This document shows, piece by piece, positions 32,208-40,800 of a stretch of DNA of 40,800 nucleotides. The DNA is from Haplosporangium gracile (taxonomy: Eukaryota; Mortierellomycota; Mortierellomycetes; Mortierellales; Mortierellaceae), in assembly GCA_015499985.1 (NCBI GenBank), contig JAAAUF010000271.1, forward strand, positions 2,949-43,748, read 5' to 3'. The stretch's first letter is position 1; every line of letters starts with the position of its first letter. The notes under the pieces were generated by a model, which saw only the letters and a program-made list of their open reading frames with translations, made no database searches and was not told the DNA's origin. A program made the translations under genes and the position numbers.

Positions 32208-34841
32208 CTCTGTGTGTATGTTGAAGTAAATATCGAGTGTATGTTATGGTATAGTTGTCGAGGATGGATGTGGTGGACTGTTGGTGAAAGAAAGAAGGAA
32301 GGAAAGGAAAGGAAAAGAAGAAGAAAGGAGGGAAGGGAATGAAAATGAGAGAGAGAGAGAGAGTAAAAGGGGGCGGCGAAAGAAAAGAGGGTCTTTACAT
32401 TAGTTTCTTCAATTCTCTCACCCATCTCCTGACACCAAAAGCTGATGCATCTTGACTGAGACTAGATTGAAGCAAAAGAAAAGGAAAGAAAAAAGGCACA
32501 TGTGGAGAGAGGGAACAAAAACAAACAAGGAACAACAGCAACTGACTGGGTACCTATGCATGAGCATGAACAAGCCCGCTGTCACATGTGTTCGAGACTT
32601 GGGTTTAAGTTGGTGCGACTGGGAGAGAATTTGAAGGAGTCGTGCTTTCGTCCCTCCCAACTATGCAATAATCTTGTTCGACAATAGTCCTGGCGACACT
32701 TCCTACCGTTTCTCGTTGTCAGCGGTTGGCTGGATTAGTTGGGTGGCGCATCTGATGGGAAAGAGAAAAAGAGGAATTGATGTCCGACCGGGGCTTATTC
32801 CGTTCACCCGAAGAAAGAAAGAAAGAAAAGAAGCTCGATTGTATTTCCTAACAGCAAGCTGCTCATGGTGGCGTGGTGTGTTACAGTCAAACCTACTTAA
32901 TACAAAACTCGATTGCGCCCAGTACATCTGCAAAAGCAAAAGATGCTTTCCTCTTCTGTCAACCTTCTCTCTCTTTCCCCTCCCTTCGATTTTGTGTTTC
33001 CGACAAGCATGAATTCTTTTTACTTTTGTGCTCTCTTTGGCACACAATTATACCCTTTTGCTTACCTGTCGCTGTCGCTGTTTCTTTTATTTTTTTTTTT
33101 TTTTTTTTTTTTTCGTGCTCCATCCTCGTTGTGCTCATGGGAATCGTGGCATGGACTGTCCAGTCAGGATGTAGCGGGCCTTGACTGATCACGCAGGCTG
33201 AAACGAACAAACTTTGTTTCACACAATCTGATAGGACGAGCCGGATGTTCTCCGTTCCTTTTTTTTTTCCCTTCCTCTTTTGCTCCATTCTCTCTTTATC
33301 GTTTGTCGTCATTTTCTGGTAGTTGCGAAGTCATTTGTGTCTATCTTTACAACGAAAGTGAGAGAGAGTGAGAGAGAGCTGTTTCCAGTGTCCGACTATC
33401 CATATGAGTTTCATCCACTCATCCGGGCGCCCTAGTCTGTTATACTTTTATTTCTTCTGCGTTCTTGCGTATTCTATCCTGCTCCATAGAGCAGTCTGGC
33501 GCCCATCTCTTGTTTATTTGTTTGTGCGTGTTTCTCATGGGGGGAAAAAATACGAGAAGCAATACAATGAATGCGAGAGAAAGAGATGAGGAGTAGTAGC
33601 AAACAAAACAGCCCATCTTTTTTCCGTACAAGGCACAGGACAGGGGAGCCGTGATAACCCTTATTTTTTACACACTAATAGTAATGAACAGGGAACGATG
33701 TTTCAACGGAAAGAAAAAGGAAGAAGGGAAGAAGGAAGAGCGAGAAGAATAAGAAGGGAGGGGCTCACTTTGTTTATATGTTGTCGCATTTTCAACAGAT
33801 GTCGACGTCTGTTATCATTTTGTACTCTTCCTCCTATTCGTTACTGGACCATGAAAAAAAGATGAAGCTAGCCCTATCAGTGTTCGTTTTGTTGTTCATG
33901 CGGTTTGTTCTTGTTGTTGTTGCCCACCTGTCTGCCTTTCCTTGCTATGTTCCCTGCGTGAAAGAGAATTTCTTTTTGTTTTGTCCCTGTGGATTGTCAT
34001 CGACAGGAAGAGTTGTCTAGCGACCAAAGCGTGTGTGGCTGTCGAGTGGGAGGAGGAGAGGGAGAGGAAAGAGATGTTCCCAAAAGCATTTTGGGGGTTT
34101 ATATTGCTTTTATAACCTGACCACCCTTCGTTGTTCCATTGGAGGGAGGGTCCCAGCCCTGTCCTTGTCCAATTGGATGTAATGGAAGGAAAGTGCTCTC
34201 TTGTCTTTTTCACTTGCACATGCCCTGTGTCTACTTTGTCTTCCCCACTGTCCTGCATGTTTCTCTTTTCCATTAGTCCACAAAAATAAGATGACTTTGC
34301 CACTTTATTTTAGAATTCCCTATAGACCCTTCGGCATCTCTTTTCATCTTTTTCTTTTTCTTTCTCTTTTTCTTTGCTATCTCTCTTCCCTCCTTTCTTT
34401 ATTCAAAACCGTTTTTTATTTTTCATTCATCCTGCCTCCTTTACACCTTACGCCACTTCTTCTTTTCTTCGTCGTCTTCTTCTTCTTCTTCTACTCTTCT
34501 CATTGCTATTTCTTGTTCTTCAACTCATTCTCTTTCTCCTCATTCCATTTTCCATTGCTCTCCTTTCCCTTATTTTCTTCGCTGTCAAACCCCTGCGTTT
34601 TTAGTTCGCGATTTTTTTTTTGTTAGTCCGCCCTCGCTCTCGCCCTCGCTTCTCGCTGTCACATTATCAACCTGACCCTTCTTTTTCTTCCCTTCCTCGG
34701 TCCCTCTTTTCTCCCCACTAACTTCTGGGCTTATCTCTCCCCTTTCAACCGTTTTCTCCGACTCACACCCATCGAGATCTTACTTTATCCTAAACGAGAG
34801 GAGAGAAGGAGTACATTCATCAAAATCATAAAAAACAAAAA
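32208..34841. other. divergent intergenic region, no gene recognised
   Basis: 2.6 kb between the minus-strand phosphatase and the plus-strand arrestin gene. 32208-32390 is purine-rich on the plus strand (leader of the phosphatase, with a GA repeat at about 32347-32361). 33089-33113 is a T-run. 34320-34780 is C/T-rich (leader of the arrestin gene) turning A-rich before the ATG. Open frames in between read as translated bias with no domain. No tRNA or transposable element was recognised. Confidence 0.5.
33089..33113 (+). repeat. poly-T tract
   Basis: An uninterrupted run of about 25 T lies in intergenic sequence. Confidence 0.8.
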
Positions 34842-37800
34842 ATGGTCGGAAAACTGTTCAACGACCTGGTGACGGCACTCGACATCCTGCCCGAGCCTTC
34901 AACGGTCGATATCTGTATAAACCACCCTTCCCCCGCAGTGCTTGCAGGAAAAGTTCGAGTCATTGTCAAGCGACCTTGTGTCTACAAGTCTCTGGTTCTG
35001 ACGGTCACGGGGACCTCACGTGTCTGGATGCGACAGGGGGCCAAGACCATCAAGGCTAAACAGGTCTTTTTAAAGGCTTCCAAGGAGATTGTTTTTGAGG
35101 GACAGGGTTCGGATGTGGGTTTGGGTGCGATTGGAGCTGGTGGGGCTGGAGGTCGAGGGCAGCAGCAACAGCAGCAGCAGAGGCAGCAGCAAAGGGCGTC
35201 ATCGCTCTCGTCAATGACTTCGTTATCAAACAGTCATCCGAGTAATATCCCTGTATCGCCCGTCTCTCAGACTGAAGAAGAGGCGTTTCCATTCACATCT
35301 CCAACTTCCACCGCCGCAGCACCAGCAGCAGGAGTAGGAAGTAGGATGATGACAAGGATGAGTAGGATGATGACAACTGCAACGGCAACAACGACGACAA
35401 CCACTCCGCAGGGTGTGGTTAGTGTACAACAACCAGTGAGATCGAGCGAACCTGGTCACGCATTCAGCGTGTCCAATAATGCCGCCGACGGCGAGGACAG
35501 CAGTCCGATGACACATCTGGATCCAGTCGACGGAATTGGCCTCTCCACACTCCCTACAGACAACAGCAACAGTAACAGTAACACTGTCAATAACAGTCAA
35601 CAACCTCCCCTCAGCCTCAACAGCAACCATAACCGTGATAACAGCAACAGCAGTAATAATTATAATGGATCTGGAACGACTACCAATAGCCATCTTCAAA
35701 ATCAATTGCGACAGGGGGTCAACGATATTGATTTTTACTTAGAGTTTCCGTCTCATGTGGACAACCCAGATATCAACAATAACAACAACAACAACGCTGC
35801 CGCCAGCGATTCGTCTCGCTGTCTACCCTCGGGCCCATTCAAGTCGTTCTCGGGAGATTCGACCATCGTGTACACGCTCAGCGCTACGTTGGTCATGAGT
35901 CGTCGGGATATTCTTGTCAACAACCAGATGACGACCTCGATCCCGTTCCGAGTCCAGTGCTGGCAGGATATGGTAGACTGGCGCAACCACAGCGAGGACC
36001 ATTCTTATCACGGAAAGAGGCGGGGCAAGATTGAGTTTCAAGTACAGGTACCCAAGCAACTTGATATGCGACGACTCCAAGACCTGCAGTTTGGGTTTGA
36101 GGCTCGGTGGAAGACGCTCCAGAATCGACTCAAGATCAAGGAGGTTCATTACTCCATTATCGAGGAGGAGACACAAATGTATGTTCATATCCCTTACACA
36201 CACTTATACACCTATCAACTCACATACAAATCTTGTCTTTGTCCATGCTTTACACCCGCGCATTATTTGTCTTTGGACTCGGACGAAGCACGACTGCGAC
36301 GCATTCCGTTTTTTTCATTATCAGCCCCTGTTGTACACACTCTTGCTCACACCCCTCTGTCCAACTCGCAGATCGACCAATGCGAGCCGTATATGATGTC
36401 GAATGTTGAAAGCAAAATAACGGGGACAGCCAGCTCAAAAAAAAAAAAAGCATAAGGGGATCGGCGGATGAAAAAAAGACCGATTGACTCCGCCCACATA
36501 CTCATCACTATTCTCCACCTTTCCTCTCGCAATTCAATTCCCACCCTCCTTGCTTCGCTGTTGCTGTCATCATATATGACCACTATTAACACAATCCAAT
36601 TGCCTTCCTTTTTTGTGCTCAATTGCTCCTTTCCTTTCGTACCTTTATGCTTGTGGGAAAAAAAACACCGATTGCATAAACCAATTAGCCTTGGACCAAG
36701 GATGGCACCCAACGTCCACACAACAGTCATCAGCACAGCTGTGACACATGACTGCGTGGGGGACACAGCACCGACGAATAGCTGGACACATATGCGAGGA
36801 GCAGCCCGGCTTCAGATTCCTCAACCGCTAATGGTCATGGAATCCATGTCCATCCCTTGGCCCCATACCCTGTCGGTTTCTCACAAGTTGCGGGTCGTCT
36901 TCCGATTTGATCAGTCGCAGAACAAGGAGCGGGATTTGCAATTGTCGTTCCCGATCTTAATTCATCCGACTTTAAACGCTGCTGGAGGGCCTGTACATAC
37001 GCATGCGTTGTTTAGACATTTGTTGAGGTTGCATCCTCAAAATCAGAGTCGGAGGAGGGCGCGGAGGGCATTGTTTGGGATGGTTGGTAGTGCAGGGGAA
37101 GGTCAGCCTGATGGAATTACTGCAGATGGCGAGGATTTGAGCGATTATGACGAGGACATGGATTATGATGACGACGAGGATGGTAATAGCGAGGCAGGCG
37201 GAGGAGGAGGCGGAGTCAGTGGCATTGGCGGTGGCAGCGGCAATAGTAACAACGGCAATAGACATTTACCCGTCTATGCAGATCGAGAAGGGACACTGCT
37301 GCTGATGGTCGGACATGAGGTCGTGCAGGAGACAACAGACCTCCTACCGCCCGAACAAGTCGATGCCCTCGGGATCTCGATCGTTCGAACATCTACATCA
37401 ACAAATCCAGGATACTACTACTCGGGCGTGGATCGACGGTCATCGTTATTGTACTCTCCCTCAGAGGCGTCCATGGCTTCAGCGCCTAACTCGCCTACTT
37501 CGCCCACCACGTTTATGGAGCAGTGCTCTTGGGGATCTGCTTACGATGCTGCTGCTGGTGGTGGTCTTTCGTCTTCTCCAACAAGTACCACGACTTACAG
37601 CATGTACTCGACCTCGCCCGACTTTGCGATCACGCCTTTTTCGCCTATCGAAGCGGCAGCAGCAGCAGGAGAAGGGTCGATTGTGTCGAGACGCCATTCA
37701 TCGTACACTGCTGGTAATGGCGCTCCTATGGCGACCATGGAGTTGTCGTTGCCTCCGCCCTATGTCTTTCCGTCTGTCGCTGAGGGCGAGGAAGATTATA

Positions 37801-38165
37801 TGATCCCTCCGCCTTCGCCACTGCCCTTCAGGAGCGACACGCAGGAGCTGGTGGCAGTGTCTGGGACGGCGACCAGCTCGCAAGTTGTGGACAAGGGCAA
37901 GGACCGGAGCGATGATGACGATGATGATGTGTCGATGGTGGATGTAGGGATTGTACAGGACATTGGACCGTCGTCTTCCTCGTCTGCTGCAGTGGCACGT
38001 AGTGGGATGTCGACAGTGATGCCGTCGTTTGGTCTGCCGAGTCCTGAGTACGAAATCCAAGAGTCTCCCCTGCAGAGTTGTGCGCACAAGAACAAGGACA
38101 AGGGGATGAGGAAGGACCAAGAAGGAGATGTCCAAGCCAGTGCCGCCAGTGCAGACGACATGTAG
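34842..38165 (+). CDS. arrestin-domain protein with PPPY (Rsp5/Nedd4-type) motif
   Basis: Simplest model has two exons, 34842-36178 and 36689-38165, joined in phase 2 (937 residues). The start ATG has A at -3 after a long C/T-rich leader. Arrestin N-type sequence fills residues 1-85 (STVDICINHPSPAVLAGKVR, then YKSLVLTVTGTSRVWM). A low-complexity insert (Gln, Ser, Asn, Thr) spans about 105-290. The fold resumes with STIVYTLSATLVMSRRDILV. Exon 2 begins an arrestin C-type domain (RGAARLQIPQPLMVMESMSI, LSVSHKLRVVFRFDQS) followed by a disordered tail with PPPY at about 801-804. Fungal alpha-arrestins with PY motifs recruit Rsp5-type ubiquitin ligases to plasma-membrane transporters. The donor GTATGT at 36179 is strong; the acceptor side is uncertain and an extra microexon is possible. 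Family call is firm. Confidence 0.8.
37752..37763 (+). other. PPPY motif in the arrestin tail
   Basis: CCTCCGCCCTAT encodes PPPY, the consensus for WW domains of Nedd4/Rsp5 ubiquitin ligases. It sits in the disordered C-terminal tail, as is usual in alpha-arrestins. Confidence 0.7.
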
Positions 38166-38449
38166 ATAACCTTTCCCATATATATACCACATAGAAGTCC
38201 GATGCTGGCACATCGATCTTCTTCTTTTATTTTTTCTTCTACTTTTTAACTCTTCTATTATTCCCACTATCACCCTTGCCTTTCTGTATACGCTTCCATC
38301 TTCTTGTAGATACCATGCACATCTGTTCTGTAACACAATTAAATAATTATTTTCGTTTAATATTTCGAATGTAAGTGTGTCTACGTGTGTAAATGCCTAT
38401 TTCTACCACTCTTTTGGGGGAAGAGGATTTTTTTTTTCTTTCTTGAGAA
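38166..38449. terminator. convergent 3' region of arrestin and kynureninase genes
   Basis: 284 AT-rich bases between convergent stops, with AATTAAATAATTATT around 38337-38352 that could act on either strand. No gene was recognised. Confidence 0.3.
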
Positions 38450-40380
38450 TTAGTAAAACTCGGCAACGAGCTCCTTGAGGTTAACAACAAAAAGTCTCAC
38501 ATCCTCAAATCGAGTATACAAAGGCGTAGGAGCAATACGGATAACATCCGGTTTACGCTCATCTCCAATGATAGCCCTCTTGGCCAACCCTTCAAAAATA
38601 TCCATCATCTTGCCACGCTTGAAAATCAAACTCAATTGAGCGCCACGCTGCTCGGGGTCGGCGGGGGTGATGATTTCGAGAATATCGGCTGGGAACTCAG
38701 TGGTGAGGAGGTGGTAGAGGTATCCGGTGAGAAGGAGCGATTTTGCACGCATGTCGGACATGGTGGTCTTTTCAAAGACGGACAGTGACCCCAGGAGAGC
38801 GCTTGTAGTCAGGACTGAGGGGTTTGAGTGCTGGAATCCTGCCGCTCCTGCAATCGGCTTGAATTCTGCAGGTTGGAAACAAGAAAATAAAAAAATAAAA
38901 AAAAGTATCTGGATTAGTTACACTAGTAGTTTTTCTTCCTCGAAAAATTATGCCTGAGTGAAATAATATAAAAAAAATGTAGTTTTACCATTGATCATAT
39001 CGAAGCGAGTGGCTTTGTCATGTCCCCACCAGCCGGCAAGACGGTTGCGCTCAAAGTTGTTGGCGTGGCGTTCGTGGATAAAGATTCCGGCAATACCACC
39101 AGGCCCAGAGTTGAGGTACTTGTAGGAGCACCAGCAGGCAAAATCGACGTTCCAGTCGTGCAGCTGGACAGGGACGTTTCCTGCCGCATGGGCCAAGTCC
39201 CATCCCACAATACATCCCTAAAGAAAATATTTTGAAGAAAGAGTCGTTGGTAAAGTCAGTCAACGAATAAAAAAAAAAAACTTAATTGTTTTTCTTGCAC
39301 CTCTTATTACAATGACCAGTTGAATACACAATCGTTCAGACACTTTTCATCCAATATCAAGTATAGCATTCAATATCATTCCATGATACACCTACACGAT
39401 AGAACAACAACCTTCCAATCACAAACAGGCAGACATAGAAAATACAAAAAAAGAGAAAAGAGAAGTGATAATTACCTTGGCTTGAGCAGCTTTGGTGATT
39501 TTTTCCATTTCAAAGTACTGTCCAGTGTAAAACTGAATACCAGAGAAGCAAACAACAGCAATCTCATGACCATGCTTCTCAATAGTCTCCAAAATATCCT
39601 CAGTCCTTAACAGAGTCTCGCCCTGACGAGGCTCCTGACAGATCAAGGAATCCTTAGGATGTCTTTGATGCCAGCGGATCTGCGACTCGACAGCATAATG
39701 ATCCGAGGGGAAGGCCTTGGATTCAATCAAGATCTTGTGGCGATCAGCGGTGGGGGTATAGAAGGCGGCCAGGAGGGTGTGAAGGTTGGAGGTAAGGGTG
39801 TTCATGATGGCGACTTCGTCTTTTTTAGCGCCGACGACGCGGGCGGACTGTTCTTGGACAGTTTCTTCGATCCGGACCCAGGGGCGGCCATACCGGTGCT
39901 TGAAATGCGAGTTGACAGCGCCTTCGCCCCAGACTTGGAGTTCTTCGGTCACGTAGCGGGCCACGGCCTTGGGGAGGAGACCGAGGGAGTTTCCGCAGAA
40001 GTAGGTACAGGGCTCGTTGGGGCGGTCTACGCCTAAGTTTGCGGTTAAAAAAAATTGAGTAAAAAAAAAAGCAGTAGATTACCAACCAGCAGGATGGGTA
40101 CCCAGGAGAGAAAGAAGGGGAGGGCAGTTATGTTAAATAATTTTGTTACTTTCGCACGCATACAAATACAAATGAATAAAGAAAAGAAAAAAAAAAGGAG
40201 TGTAACAGCTAGTTTACCTGGGGCAATCTCACCGCGAGTGGGGATGACAAATTCGTCGCGGAGAGTCTTGAGGGGGTCTCTTTCATCCATGTAAGCGGCG
40301 AAGGTCGAGTCGAGAAAGTCCTTGGCCTTTGATTGGGCCAGGTGGAGGTTAAGGTTGTCCTGAGGAGTCATTGTGTGCAT
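38450..40380 (-). CDS. kynureninase
   Basis: Four exons on the minus strand, 40380-40218, 40032-39476, 39217-38989 and 38865-38450, with phases 1, 0 and 1 preserved, give 454 residues, close to the 465 of the human enzyme. It cleaves kynurenine or 3-hydroxykynurenine to (3-hydroxy)anthranilate and alanine with PLP, in tryptophan breakdown and de novo NAD synthesis, normally in the cytosol. Visible family blocks are [47 protein letters not shown], and CSYKYLNSG with the PLP-binding Lys273. [11 protein letters not shown] and [15 protein letters not shown] follow. The first ATG (40380) is annotated; an in-frame ATG at 40371 has the better -3 base and may be used. Introns are 119-258 nt. Confidence 0.93.
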
Positions 40381-40693
40381 TTGGGAGATCAGGTTAGGTT
40401 TTGTGATGGAGAAGATGAGCGTGAAGAGTAGAGAATGGAGTGGGGAGTGGTGGAGAAGGGAAAGGTGGAGGGGATAGTGTGGGAAAAAGGAAGGAGGAGG
40501 AAAAAAAAAAAAGATGTGATAGCTTGTCCTATGGTGTGGATAATTCACATTTAGAGAAACTGACGGCCAGGGTGACTTGCTGTGTATCTTTCCTGGATCC
40601 TTTCCACGTTTTTTGCGCAGACAGAATTTGAATAAATTTTTCGTTCAGGGGATAGATATCAACTTATCATCACGATAATTATAGCGAGGGTCA

Positions 40694-40718
40694 AACAAAC
40701 AAACAAACAAACAAACAG
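40694..40718 (+). repeat. AAAC tetranucleotide microsatellite
   Basis: Consecutive aaac units occur upstream of kynureninase; no function is indicated. Confidence 0.7.
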
Positions 40719-40751
40719 TACCTTTGCAAGAGGGGAAGCTTAGCCTCAGAC

Positions 40752-40800
40752 ATTCTTTTCTTTTCTTTTCTTTTCTTTTTTTCTTTTCTTTTTTTTTTTT
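40752..40800 (+). repeat. TTTTC-type pyrimidine repeat at window edge
   Basis: Repeats of tcttt followed by a T-run reach the end of the window. It may belong to a leader of a gene outside the window. Confidence 0.6.

Noticed and set aside
32418..33312. Several 60-117-residue frames on both strands
   Set aside because: They are short, overlapping, compositionally biased and carry no domain or splice-linked continuation.
36389..36455. Arrestin ending at 36455 as the normal product
   Set aside because: It would stop before the arrestin C-type domain and the PPPY motif, which are intact downstream and in phase after splicing; it could only be an intron-retention form.

Overview
The window looks like nuclear DNA of an early-diverging filamentous fungus, most likely Mortierellomycotina (Mortierella/Linnemannia-like). 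This is an inference from several traits. Genes are spliced with short GT-AG introns (GTAAGT/GTATGT-type donors). Start codons follow long C/T-rich leaders. Proteins carry long Asn/Gln/Ser/His homopolymer tracts, and F-box/LRR and BTB proteins are prominent. No rRNA, tRNA, CRISPR or transposase gene was recognised.

Layout, left to right. (1) 204-2363 (+): an F-box/leucine-rich-repeat-type protein, followed by a decayed, 5'-truncated tandem copy at about 2640-4185. (2) 4329-6764 (-): a second, unrelated low-complexity F-box protein. (3) 6765-10005: a 3.2-kb gene-poor interval. (4) 10006-11279 (-): a glutathione S-transferase in three exons. (5) 12457-13110 (+): a small uncharacterised membrane protein. 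(6) 13299-14762 (+): a TRIC-type cation channel. (7) 16009-22179 (+): a nine-exon, about 1405-residue FYVE-finger/armadillo-like protein with a long E/R-rich helical tail. (8) 22540-23662 (+): an RraA/HMG-aldolase family protein. (9) 24990-26290 (+): a Josephin-type deubiquitinase in six exons. (10) 26620-29881 (+): a BTB/POZ protein. (11) 30275-32207 (-): a histidine phosphatase. (12) 34842-38165 (+): an arrestin-domain protein with a PPPY motif. (13) 38450-40380 (-): kynureninase.

Most gene models were rebuilt by hand from splice signals, reading phase and protein-family motifs. The most notable results are structural. A 17-nt microexon supplies the HHCRQC core of the FYVE finger. An 18-nt microexon supplies the HTLNNL stretch just after the Josephin catalytic cysteine. 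The histidine phosphatase needs a GC-AG intron. The arrestin gene has an unresolved intron that may hide a third microexon. Gene finders with minimum exon lengths or GT-only donors would break all of these genes.

The genes do not form a pathway or cluster. Several are ubiquitin-linked (two F-box proteins, a BTB protein, a Josephin deubiquitinase, and an arrestin with a Nedd4/Rsp5-type PY motif), but these families are large in such fungi and the grouping may be chance. Kynureninase (tryptophan catabolism/NAD synthesis), the GST and the RraA-like enzyme are metabolic; the TRIC channel and FYVE protein belong to endomembrane function.
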